DNA of 5,344 nucleotides. Origin: Thermoplasmata archaeon (GTDB lineage Archaea > Thermoplasmatota > Thermoplasmata > UBA184). Both the position numbers and the translations under genes were made by a program. Under the pieces are notes generated by a model. It ran no database searches. It was not told the DNA's origin and saw nothing but the letters and a program-made list of their open reading frames with translations. Shown one piece after another: positions 1 to 5,344 of the stretch (the stretch's first letter is position 1; each line of letters opens with the position of its first letter). The stretch is taken from positions 1 to 5,344 of the forward strand of contig JASHYU010000246.1 in NCBI GenBank assembly GCA_030042855.1, given 5' to 3'.

Positions 1-558
1 CCAGATGATGAGGCCGAAGAGGAGGACGAAGAGGGGGAGGCCGATGTCGGCGGGGGCGACGAAGCTGAGGCCGGCGAAGATGCCGACGATGAGGAAGAAG
101 GAGGGGATGGCGCCGAGGGTGTCGCCGACCCAGCTGATGACGGTGTCGAGGGGGCCGCCCTCGTTCAACCCGGCGAGGGCGCCCAGCACCCAGCCGAGGG
201 CGGCATCGAAGGCGAGGATGCTCGCGACCAGGCTGAGGTCCCAGGGGGTCGCCTGCCAGAGCGCGTCGAACAGGTCCACGCCGAGGCCGGGGAGGACCCC
301 GAACGGGTGAGCGGACGAGGGACCGATCGCCGGGCCGAACGGCGGCCCGTAGATCCACGCCGGGTTCGTCGCGAGCGTCCCCAGCGAGCCGCGGAACACC
401 ACGAGCGCGCTGAGCGCGGCGACGAGGTACGCGGCGAGGACGGCGGCCCCGAGCCAGAAGGTGAGGCCGAGGGGGTGCCGGCCGTAGCGCGCGCGCCACC
501 GCGGGCGGACCGCGCGGATCGCCGGCGGGAGGGCCGGCGAGGCGGGGGCCGCGCTCAC
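1..558 (-). CDS. dppC: Second DppC-type ABC transporter permease (3' end outside window)
   Basis: Integral membrane subunit, partner of the DppB-type permease just upstream. 186 residues are visible and the frame runs off the window edge. The GTG start at 558 forms a GTGA overlap with the upstream TGA, so translation is almost certainly coupled. A basic N-terminal stretch (12-28) leads to the first membrane helix (about 32-55). After an external loop comes HPFG (84-87), aligning with the HPLGTDxxGRD block of DppC, but with Val-Leu in place of Thr-Asp. LSLVASILAFDAALGWVLGA (108-127) matches the second helix. LNEGGPLDTVISWVGDTLGA (131-150) and IPSFFLIVGIF (151-161) match the conserved G-Y-x-G-G-x-x-D and A-I-P blocks. 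The EAA loop and the C-terminal DP-R block would lie beyond base 1. From about codon 134 onwards every codon except Trp ends in C, unlike the first half of the gene. It differs clearly from the DppC-type permease at the other end of the window, so the two are not a recent duplication. Confidence 0.88.
   Translation of the reverse strand, partial: MSAAPASPALPPAIRAVRPRWRARYGRHPLGLTFWLGAAVLAAYLVAALSALVVFRGSLGTLATNPAWIYGPPFGPAIGPSSAHPFGVLPGLGVDLFDALWQATPWDLSLVASILAFDAALGWVLGALAGLNEGGPLDTVISWVGDTLGAIPSFFLIVGIFAGLSFVAPADIGLPLFVLLFGLIIW
555..558 (-). other. GTGA start/stop overlap between the two permease genes
   Basis: On the minus strand the bases GTGA contain both the GTG start of the DppC-type gene and the TGA stop of the DppB-type gene. 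Such four-base overlaps usually mean translational coupling and equal subunit amounts. This supports the GTG start and ties these two permeases together as one module. Confidence 0.8.
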
Positions 559-1661
559 CGTCCCGCCACCGGTCGGGGATCCAGTCGGTGGGCGAGGAGA
601 TCGACCGCGAGCAGCCAGAGGAGCACCGCGATCGCGAGGAGGAACATCATGACCTGCCAGGACTCGAGGATCGGCGCGAGCGTGTACCGCTCGGGGATCT
701 GGCCCGTCAGGGTGAGCAGGACCAGGCTCCCGAGCCCGTAGTCCTGGAAGACCGCCTCGACGACGAACTGCGTGCCGAGGTACGCGGGGAGCGTGAGCGC
801 GAAGACGAGCAGGAACGTCGGGCGCACCCGGCGGGCGGTATGGCGCCAGAGGAGCGTGCGGTCCGAGAGGCCCCGCGAGCGCGCGGCGACCACGTGCAGC
901 TCCTCGCTCGCGTCCCGGACGACCGTGAACGAGTGCCGCAGGAAGATCGAGACGTAGATGATCGCGATCACCGAGGCCTGGATCAGGGTCTTCACGAGGA
1001 CGATCTCCTCGAACGCCCAGGCTCCGTGGAGCGCGCCGTCGATCAGCGGGAAACCGGTCGGCTGCGTGAACGCCTGCGTGAACAGGACCCACGAGGGGGG
1101 CAGGAGGTACCCCTGATCGAACCACCAGAACGAGTTCGGCAGGATGCCGACCGGGATGTCGTGGTACGTGCGGTAGAACCAGTAGAACAGTCCCGAGAGG
1201 AGGAGGCCGCCCGCGATGATCACCGGGAAGAACGTGCCGAAGAGAGACGTGAGGCGGACCGACGCGTCGACCGGGGTCCGCCGGGCCCAGCCGGCGAGCA
1301 GGCTCGTCGGATAGGCGATCGCCGCGGCGATCCCGAGCGCGAAGACCGCGAGCTCGACCGACTGTGGGATCGCCCAGGCGTACAGCTGGACGATCGGCAC
1401 GCCCCCGTACTGGATCGATTGGCCCCAGTTCCCGGTGAAATCGTTGACGATCAGCTGAGAGAAGCCGGTCCAGAACCCGGTGAGTCCCTCGTACTGGCCC
1501 AGCGAGATCACGCTCGGGATGTAGAGCGCGAGGTAGAGGATCAGGAGCACGAGCAAGAGCTGGGCCGGCAGGAGCAGCGCGCGCTGTACCGCGTACCGGG
1601 CGTAGGGGGAAAGGCCGAACCGGCGGCGTCGACCGGACGACCGCCTCGGAGGGCCGGTCAC
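555..1661 (-). CDS. dppB: DppB-type peptide ABC transporter permease
   Basis: Integral membrane subunit, 368 residues from the chosen start, close to the upper end of the family's usual 310-340. The basic N-terminus (about 1-26) is followed by six predicted membrane segments near 29-50, 102-124, 142-163, 222-241, 281-300 and 335-357. SVELAVFALGIAAAIAYP (101-118) matches the conserved T-L-E-L-A helix of DppB. The ATPase-docking EAA loop is at about 254-284, with V-A-A (258-260), Gly264 and Leu-Trp-Arg-His. VVEAVFQDYGLGSLV (300-314) is the hallmark V-V-E-x-V-F-x-x-P-G-L-G block, with Tyr in place of Pro. The frame stays open far upstream into the ATPase gene, so the start is a judgement: GTG at 1661 (weak GAGG four bases before it) lies 82 nt after the previous stop and just ahead of the first helix. 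Any earlier start would run through Arg-rich sequence antagonistic to family length. The gene ends in GTGA, overlapping the next permease by four bases. The large loop 163-221 is rich in aromatic residues. Substrate unknown. Confidence 0.92.
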   Translation of the reverse strand: MTGPPRRSSGRRRRFGLSPYARYAVQRALLLPAQLLLVLLILYLALYIPSVISLGQYEGLTGFWTGFSQLIVNDFTGNWGQSIQYGGVPIVQLYAWAIPQSVELAVFALGIAAAIAYPTSLLAGWARRTPVDASVRLTSLFGTFFPVIIAGGLLLSGLFYWFYRTYHDIPVGILPNSFWWFDQGYLLPPSWVLFTQAFTQPTGFPLIDGALHGAWAFEEIVLVKTLIQASVIAIIYVSIFLRHSFTVVRDASEELHVVAARSRGLSDRTLLWRHTARRVRPTFLLVFALTLPAYLGTQFVVEAVFQDYGLGSLVLLTLTGQIPERYTLAPILESWQVMMFLLAIAVLLWLLAVDLLAHRLDPRPVAGR

Positions 1662-1682
1662 GCCCCCTCGAGGAGCGGCCTC

Positions 1683-1693
1683 ACTATAGCGGT
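1683..1693 (-). promoter_or_regulatory. Possible TATA-like promoter element before the DppB-type gene
   Basis: The minus strand reads GGGAACCGCTATAGTGAGG. TATAGT (1688-1683) is one of the few AT-containing hexamers in an otherwise G/C-rich gap. It lies 22-27 nt upstream of the GTG at 1661, the spacing of an archaeal TATA box when the transcript is leaderless, and the purine-rich GGGAA before it could act as a BRE. It also resembles a bacterial -10 box, but I see no -35 partner. This is a single-site guess. Confidence 0.25.
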
Positions 1694-1697
1694 TCCC

Positions 1698-1745
1698 GCC
1701 GAGACGGCGTCCGCGCCGGGGCCGCGGGGCGGCGAACGCTCGGCT
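1698..1745 (-). other. GC-rich potential stem-loop after the DppF-type gene
   Basis: On the minus strand, just after the TAG stop, CGCCG (1734-1730) can pair with CGGCG (1718-1714) around an 11-nt loop. GCGT (1739-1736) can pair with ACGC (1710-1707), and GCCGA with TCGGC closes the outside, with bulges. There is no T-run after it, so it is not a standard intrinsic terminator. It could be an attenuating or transcript-stabilising hairpin, but in DNA this GC-rich such pairings also arise by chance. Confidence 0.25.
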
Positions 1746-2973
1746 ACGTCGAAAGGATCGGGGCCCCCGTGGGACCGACCGGGGGCGCGGTGGTCGGCGC
1801 CGGGCCGACCTCCGCGGTCGCACTGACGCCCGCGGACGGGGCGGTATAGAGGTGGCAGGCGACCCAATGACCGGGCCGGATCTCGGTCAGCGGGGGATCG
1901 ACCTCCGAGCAGATCGGCATCACCGCCGGGCACCGCGTGTGGAACCGGCAGCCCGACGGAGGGGCGGACGGGCTCGGCACGTCGCCCGAGAGGACGAGCC
2001 GGTCGCGGTGGAGCGTCGGGTCCGGGATCGGGATCGCCGAGAGGAGCGCCTGGGTGTACGGATGCAGCGGTCGGCTGAACAGTTCGTCGGTCGGGGCCTC
2101 CTCCGTGATCCGGCCGAGGTACATCACGACGACCCGGTCGCTGATCGCCCGGACCACCGAGAGGTGGTGGGAGATGAACAGGTAGGCGAGGTTGAACTCC
2201 GACTTCAGCTTCTGGAGGATCCCGAGGACCTGCGCCTGGACCGAGACGTCGAGCGCGCTCGTCGGCTCGTCGAGGACGATGAACTCGGGCCGGAGCGCGA
2301 GCGCCCGGGCGATGCAGATCCGCTGGCGCTGCCCCCCCGAGAACTCGTGGGGGTAGCGCCACACGTGCTCGGGGTTGAGCCCCACTTCGCGCAGGAGCTC
2401 GAGGACCCGCTGATCGCGCTCGGCCTTCGACCCGACGTGGTGGACCTCGAGCGGCTCCGCGACGATGTCCCGCACCAGCTGCCGGGGGCTGAGCGAGCTG
2501 AACGGGTCCTGGAAGACCATCTGGAAGCGCGCGCGGATCCCGGCCATCTCCCGCCGGGACTTCCGGTAGATCGAGTACTGGTCCGCGAGCTTGTCGATCT
2601 CGGCGAGCGCCTGCTTCGAGCTCGCCGGCGCGGACTCGAACCCGTCGGGCCCGCTCGCGTAGGGCCGCAGCTCGCCGTAGAGGTCGTTGAGCCGAGCGAA
2701 GACCTCGGGCGGCGGGCGGTAGAACGCGTGCCCGGACGACGGTTCGATCAACCGGAGCATCAGCCGGCCGACGGTCGTCTTCCCGCAGCCCGACTCGCCG
2801 ACGAGGCCGACCGTCTCGCCGCGCCGGATCGTGAACGAGATCCCGTCGACCGCCTGCACGTCGCCGACGTGCTGGCTGAAGAGGCCGCCCCGGATCGGGA
2901 AGTACTTGCGGAGGTAGAACGTCGTCAACACGACGTCCGAGCCGCTCTCCTCCGCTGAGGGGACCGCGACCAT
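1744..2973 (-). CDS. dppF: DppF-type ABC transporter ATPase
   Basis: Second cytoplasmic ATPase subunit, expected to pair with the DppD-type protein in one importer. It has 409 residues, against about 320-340 for typical DppF. The motifs are Walker A GESGCGKT (59-66), Q-loop VFQDP (153-157), signature FSGGQ (211-215), Walker B with Asp235 and Glu236, D-loop SALD (239-242) and switch His269. The residue after the switch His is His270 instead of the usual Asp (ISHHL instead of ISHDL). Walker A Lys65 to Gln155 is 90 residues, about 40 more than usual; the excess lies at about 85-146. The C-terminal domain has [15 protein letters not shown] and four cysteines (C342, C348, C355, C373). An Ala/Pro/Thr-rich tail (about 377-409) is probably disordered. 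The ATG start lies four bases after the preceding TAG and has no convincing ribosome-binding site, so it is probably translated by coupling. The DppF assignment over DppD rests on gene order and on the FSGGQRQR signature and Q-M-V-F-Q-D-P; substrate unknown. Confidence 0.95.
   Translation of the reverse strand: MVAVPSAEESGSDVVLTTFYLRKYFPIRGGLFSQHVGDVQAVDGISFTIRRGETVGLVGESGCGKTTVGRLMLRLIEPSSGHAFYRPPPEVFARLNDLYGELRPYASGPDGFESAPASSKQALAEIDKLADQYSIYRKSRREMAGIRARFQMVFQDPFSSLSPRQLVRDIVAEPLEVHHVGSKAERDQRVLELLREVGLNPEHVWRYPHEFSGGQRQRICIARALALRPEFIVLDEPTSALDVSVQAQVLGILQKLKSEFNLAYLFISHHLSVVRAISDRVVVMYLGRITEEAPTDELFSRPLHPYTQALLSAIPIPDPTLHRDRLVLSGDVPSPSAPPSGCRFHTRCPAVMPICSEVDPPLTEIRPGHWVACHLYTAPSAGVSATAEVGPAPTTAPPVGPTGAPILST
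1855..1950 (-). other. Four-cysteine C-terminal motif in the DppF-type ATPase
   Basis: C342, C348, C355 and C373 have spacing C-x5-C-x6-C-x17-C, identical to the DppD-type partner. The core is [15 protein letters not shown]. This is the usual OppD/DppF C-terminal motif and could hold a second iron-sulphur cluster; cluster binding is inferred. Confidence 0.65.
2536..2721 (-). other. Insertion between Walker A and Q-loop of the DppF-type ATPase
   Basis: Residues about 85-146, running from the FYRPPPE turn to the [11 protein letters not shown] segment. It replaces the usual short G-x-D-L-x turn and helix. It contains a Gly/Ser/Pro patch ([16 protein letters not shown]) followed by a predicted amphipathic helix ([20 protein letters not shown]). 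The partner ATPase carries an extra segment at the equivalent place, so the two subunits are enlarged at the same point of the fold. Boundaries are approximate. Confidence 0.65.
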
Positions 2974-2977
2974 GGGC

Positions 2978-4603
2978 CTACTCGACGACCTTCGGGCCGT
3001 TATAGAGGAAGCAGGCGACGTGGTGGCCGTTCCCTTCGTCCGTGAGCGGGGGGCGGGACTCCCGGCAGACCGGCATCGCGTAGGGACACCTCGGATGGAA
3101 CCGGCAGCCCGAGGGCGGATGGATCAGGTTCGGGACCGAGCCGTAGATGGACGTCAGCTTCTTCGTCGGCTGATCGAACCTCGGGATCGACGCGAGCAGC
3201 CCCTGGGCGTACGGGTGGAGCGGGCGGTTGAAGACCTCCTTCACCGCCGCGGTCTCCACGATCTGGCCCGCGTACATCACGGCCACGCGGTCCGCGACCT
3301 CCGCGATCACGGCGAGATCGTGCGTGATCAGGAGGATCGCGGTGCCGACCCGGTGCCGCAGATCGCGCATCAGCTCGAGGATCTGCGCCTGGATCGTCAC
3401 GTCGAGCGCGGTCGTCGGCTCGTCGGCGAGCAGGATGTCCGGGTTGCCCACGAGCGCCATCGCGATCATCACGCGCTGGAGCATGCCGCCCGAGAGCTCG
3501 TGCGGGAACCCCTTCGCGACCTGGACGGGGTTCGCGATGCGTACCCCTTCGAGCGCCTGGACGACGCGCCAGAAGGTCTCCTCGCGAACCGGCTTGCTCG
3601 CCCGTCGCTTGATGCCCGGCAGGGCGAAGCGCAGCCCCGCGAGCCGCGCCCCCCGCCGCGCCGACAGGGCGCGTCGCCGGTCCCGCGCGCGGGGCTCGCC
3701 GTGGCGCATCTCGTCGAGGTACACGCCGCGCAGTCGCTGCTCCGCCTCGGCGAGGTGGCGACGGTTGCGCAGGTACGCGCGTTGGCTCCGGCTGAGGCGG
3801 AGACGGCGGAGCCGGTGCTCGAGCTCGCGCCCGAGGCGGTCCCAGGTATCGGGCGTAGCGTCCTTCGCGAGATACTGGGCCTCGACGCCGAAGGAGGCGA
3901 CGTTGACCGCGCGCCCGACCTCGGCCGCCGCGGCCGAGATCGCGGTCGGGTCGCCGTCCCGGGCGGCGGCGACGAGCTGCTCGATCGCCGGGGCCACGCC
4001 GGGGGCGTCGGGCGTCGCCGCGAGCAGGCCGTCGATGAGCTCGATCGCCCGGTGCAGGAGCACCACCTCGCCGACCTGGTCGGAGATCGAGAAGACCGGG
4101 TTCATCGCCTGGCCCGGCTCCTGGAAGATCATCGCGATGCCCCCGCCGCGGATCGAGGCGAGCCGGTCGTGCGACGCCTTGATCTTGCGGAAGCGTCGAC
4201 GGACCTTCACCCGGTCGGATCCCTTGATCGGTTTGAACGTCGCCTCCTCCGCGAGGCCCCAGAGGAGGTTCGCGCCCCGGAACAGTACCGTCCCGCCGAC
4301 GACCCGTCCGGGCGGCTCTTGGACGAGCCGGGTGATCGAGAACGCCGTGACGGACTTACCGCAGCCGGTCTCGCCCACGAGGCCGAGCGTCTCCCCCCGG
4401 CGCAGTTTGAACGAGACGCCCTCGAGCGCCTGGACGACGCCGTCGTAGGTGTAGAAGTACGTGGTCAGGTCCCGGACGTCGAGCACGACGGGCGCCCGCG
4501 TCGTCGTCCCGGCGGGCTCGGGGGGCGCTTCGACGCGGAGGCGTTCGGCCTGGGCGGACTCAGGTACGGGGACGACCGACGGAGAGAGTGCCGTCGCGAC
4601 CAA
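2978..4603 (-). CDS. dppD: DppD-type ABC transporter ATPase with large internal insertion
   Basis: Cytoplasmic ATP-hydrolysing subunit of the peptide importer, 541 residues against the usual 320-340. An Ala/Pro-rich leader (1-38) precedes the nucleotide-binding domain. Visible motifs are Walker A GETGCGKS (77-84), Q-loop IFQEP (159-163), signature LSGGM (370-374), Walker B with Asp394 and catalytic Glu395, D-loop TALD (398-401) and switch His428 in ITHDL. All catalytic residues are intact. The C-terminal OppD/DppF region carries NRPLHPY (459-465) and four cysteines, C500, C506, C513 and C531, matching the site that binds a [4Fe-4S] cluster in characterised DppD/OppD proteins. The size excess comes from two insertions: about 30 residues between Walker A and the Q-loop (about 117-148), and about 150 residues between the Q-loop and the signature (about 187-340). 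The second is Ala-rich, then very Arg-rich. The TTG start is chosen because it follows the upstream stop by one base and has GGAGGT before it. The gene ends four bases before the next ATPase gene. The family is certain; the insertion's function is unknown. Confidence 0.95.
   Translation of the reverse strand: MVATALSPSVVPVPESAQAERLRVEAPPEPAGTTTRAPVVLDVRDLTTYFYTYDGVVQALEGVSFKLRRGETLGLVGETGCGKSVTAFSITRLVQEPPGRVVGGTVLFRGANLLWGLAEEATFKPIKGSDRVKVRRRFRKIKASHDRLASIRGGGIAMIFQEPGQAMNPVFSISDQVGEVVLLHRAIELIDGLLAATPDAPGVAPAIEQLVAAARDGDPTAISAAAAEVGRAVNVASFGVEAQYLAKDATPDTWDRLGRELEHRLRRLRLSRSQRAYLRNRRHLAEAEQRLRGVYLDEMRHGEPRARDRRRALSARRGARLAGLRFALPGIKRRASKPVREETFWRVVQALEGVRIANPVQVAKGFPHELSGGMLQRVMIAMALVGNPDILLADEPTTALDVTIQAQILELMRDLRHRVGTAILLITHDLAVIAEVADRVAVMYAGQIVETAAVKEVFNRPLHPYAQGLLASIPRFDQPTKKLTSIYGSVPNLIHPPSGCRFHPRCPYAMPVCRESRPPLTDEGNGHHVACFLYNGPKVVE
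3011..3106 (-). other. Four-cysteine C-terminal motif in the DppD-type ATPase (possible Fe-S site)
   Basis: The cysteines are C500, C506, C513 and C531, with spacing C-x5-C-x6-C-x17-C and the core [15 protein letters not shown]. This is the conserved motif of the OppD/DppF C-terminal domain. In structurally studied DppD/OppD proteins the four cysteines hold a [4Fe-4S] cluster. That this protein binds one is inference from the motif. Confidence 0.7.
3584..4045 (-). other. Insertion within the DppD-type ATPase, helical domain
   Basis: This stretch codes for residues about 187-340, between [18 protein letters not shown] (the normal post-Q-loop segment) and [14 protein letters not shown] (the normal run into the signature motif). 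In ordinary DppD the gap from Q-loop to signature is roughly 60-65 residues; here it is 209. The first half is Ala-rich and probably helical. The second half (261-340) contains 24 Arg and 2 Lys by my count. The flanking motifs remain in frame, so this is a true insertion and not a frameshift. Boundaries are approximate and I recognise no known domain in it. Confidence 0.75.
4160..4255 (-). other. Short insertion between Walker A and Q-loop of the DppD-type ATPase
   Basis: Residues about 117-148. The distance from Walker A Lys83 to Q-loop Gln161 is 78 residues, against about 50 in typical DppD. The extra part is basic ([16 protein letters not shown]) and follows a GANLLWGL strand-helix that replaces the usual G-x-D-L-L turn. 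Boundaries are approximate. Confidence 0.6.
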
Positions 4604-4612
4604 TCTACCTCC
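4604..4612 (-). promoter_or_regulatory. Shine-Dalgarno site for the TTG-started ATPase gene
   Basis: On the minus strand the sequence reads GGAGGTAGATTG. GGAGGT (4612-4607) is a perfect anti-SD match that overlaps the TAG stop of the upstream permease, and TTG at 4603 begins the ATPase. The spacer is only three nucleotides, shorter than the usual five to nine. No ATG or GTG follows in frame until a GTG at about residue 40, just before the first conserved strand, so that is the only plausible alternative start. The arrangement fits termination-reinitiation. Confidence 0.5.
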
Positions 4613-5344
4613 GAAGGCGGGGATCGAGCGCGTCCCGCAGGCCGTCGGCGAGGAGGTTCACACTGATCGCGAAGAGGAAGAGCGCGATGCCCGGGAAGAG
4701 AATCTGCCACCAGGGGATGACGCAACCCGAGACCACGGTCGCGCAGTACTGGAAGAGGGTGGGAATCACCTCGGTGGCGGCCGCTGCGACGCTCCCCCAT
4801 TCGGGGATGAGCTGCGACGGGAAGATGATGAACCCGAGATAGGCGATCGCCGCGAGGGTGAGCGGGACGGTCCCGACGTCGAGCGACATCTGGATGAAGA
4901 CCGGGAAGACGCTGTTCGGGATCACGTGCTTTCGGAGGATCCGACCGTTCTTCGCGCCGCTCGCCCGGGCGGCCTCGACGTACTTCTGTTCCCGCACGAC
5001 GAGCGACTGGCTCCTCACGATGCGGGTGTACGTGGGCCACCAGGTGACGATAAAGGCGAGGGTGACGAGGATGACGTCATCGGTGAAGCCCCCGATTCCG
5101 GCCTCCCGCCCGGCGATCACGATGACGATGATGAGCAGGATCCCCGGGATGGACAGGAAGATGTCGGTGAGCCGCATGAGGACCTCGTCGGTGACGCCCC
5201 CGAAGTAGCCGGCCATCGCGCCGAGGACGAGACCGATGATCGCCCCCGAGACGACGATCGCGACCGAGATCGTGATGGACCAATCGGTCCCCTTGAGCAG
5301 GAGATCGTAGAGATTGAAGAAGTGCCCCTGATCGATGGCCGTCC
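4605..5344 (-). CDS. dppC: DppC-type peptide ABC transporter permease (5' end outside window)
   Basis: Integral membrane subunit of a Dpp/Opp-family importer that forms half of the transport channel. 245 residues are visible; the frame stays open to the window edge, so the true start lies upstream. An internal Met at base 5216 is not the start, because a good membrane segment (visible residues about 22-46, ending in G-Y-F-G-G) is in frame before it. Further membrane segments lie near 62-78, 88-108, 145-170 and 210-230. The cytoplasmic EAA loop that docks the ATPase is clear at 123-142: EAA, then Gly129, Ile135 and Pro142. The C-terminus (LLADGLRDALDPRLRR) is the classical DppC/OppC ending. 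About 30 residues between the last two helices (roughly 180-210, with two Cys and a Trp-Trp pair) seem longer than usual. The TAG stop is one nucleotide before the TTG start of the next gene, implying one transcript and coupled translation. The family is certain. The symbol is at family level only, and the substrate (di- or oligopeptide, nickel, sugar) cannot be read from the permease. Confidence 0.93.
   Translation of the reverse strand, partial: TAIDQGHFFNLYDLLLKGTDWSITISVAIVVSGAIIGLVLGAMAGYFGGVTDEVLMRLTDIFLSIPGILLIIVIVIAGREAGIGGFTDDVILVTLAFIVTWWPTYTRIVRSQSLVVREQKYVEAARASGAKNGRILRKHVIPNSVFPVFIQMSLDVGTVPLTLAAIAYLGFIIFPSQLIPEWGSVAAAATEVIPTLFQYCATVVSGCVIPWWQILFPGIALFLFAISVNLLADGLRDALDPRLRR

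Noticed and set aside
1..741. Plus-strand frame reading as a very acidic Glu/Asp/Gly/Ala-rich protein at the window start
   Set aside because: It is the mirror of the C-ending codons of the second DppC-type gene. The minus-strand reading has family motifs and membrane helices, so the acidic protein is not supported.
1698..1745. Intrinsic transcription terminator after the DppF-type gene
   Set aside because: The pairing region has no T-run after it on the minus strand, and the next gene follows closely on the same strand, so only a generic hairpin is recorded, at low confidence.
1662..1823. An N-terminally extended DppB-type protein starting at 1823
   Set aside because: The extension would overlap the ATPase gene's last 80 bases and add about 54 Arg/Pro-rich residues absent from the family; GTG at 1661 gives a normal N-terminus.
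588..1826. Long open frame on the plus strand opposite the DppB-type gene
   Set aside because: Translation is dominated by Arg, Glu and Asp because it mirrors hydrophobic codons of the membrane protein on the other strand.
1658..2362. Minus-strand open frame of 234 codons overlapping the DppF-type gene in another frame
   Set aside because: Pro/Arg/Gly-rich translation without motifs, lying inside a gene with intact ATPase motifs.
1852..2958. Long open frame on the plus strand opposite the DppF-type gene
   Set aside because: Same antisense mirror effect; charged low-complexity translation, no recognisable domain, no ribosome-binding site.
3584..4045. Frameshift or separate gene inside the DppD-type ATPase
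   Set aside because: Q-loop and signature motifs flank the segment in the same frame with no stop, so it is an in-frame insertion.
2972..4666. Long open frame on the plus strand opposite the DppD-type gene (564 codons)
   Set aside because: It is the codon-register mirror of the ATPase gene in GC-rich DNA. Its translation is a low-complexity run of Arg, Glu, Asp, Leu and Ala with no motif, while the minus strand carries every ABC ATPase motif.
4465..5040. Minus-strand open frame of 191 codons overlapping the first DppC-type gene
   Set aside because: Out-of-frame shadow: Arg/Pro-rich, no membrane segments, overlaps the clear EAA loop and DppC C-terminus.

Overview
This GC-rich window (third codon positions are nearly all G or C) holds one block of genes, all on the minus strand, encoding the core of a peptide/opine/nickel-type ABC importer (Dpp/Opp family). 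Read in transcription order, from high to low coordinates: the 3' part of a DppC-type permease (its 5' end lies beyond base 5344), a DppD-type ATPase with an unusually large internal insertion, a DppF-type ATPase, a DppB-type permease, and the 5' part of a second DppC-type permease (its 3' end lies beyond base 1). The junctions are very tight: a 1-nt gap, a 4-nt gap, an 82-nt gap and a 4-nt overlap. There is no RNA gene, mobile element, CRISPR array or long repeat that I can see, and no substrate-binding protein inside the window.

How it works: two permease subunits form the membrane channel, the two ATPases dock on their cytoplasmic EAA loops and drive import, and an external solute-binding protein (not seen here) would deliver the substrate. 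The layout is C-D-F-B-C. The first C plus D and F look like the tail of a canonical (A)BCDF operon. The B-C pair that follows is either a second channel that could share the same ATPases or the start of a neighbouring paralogous importer. The only real intergenic gap (1662-1743) lies before that B-C pair. It holds a GC-rich potential hairpin and an AT-containing TATA-like hexamer about 22-27 nt before the GTG start.

Organism: a high-GC prokaryote. Enlarged Dpp-type ATPases, scarce Shine-Dalgarno sites, GTG/TTG starts and the TATA-like box at leaderless-transcript distance make me lean towards an uncultured high-GC archaeon (Thermoplasmatota-like). This rests partly on my memory of similar proteins and is not proven; a high-GC bacterium is not excluded.

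The most interesting points are the roughly 150-residue Arg-rich insertion in the DppD-like ATPase, an extra segment between Walker A and the Q-loop in both ATPases, a Ser-His-His replacement of the usual Ser-His-Asp at the switch of the DppF-like ATPase, the second permease pair, and an abrupt shift to C-ending codons at the low-coordinate end of the window.
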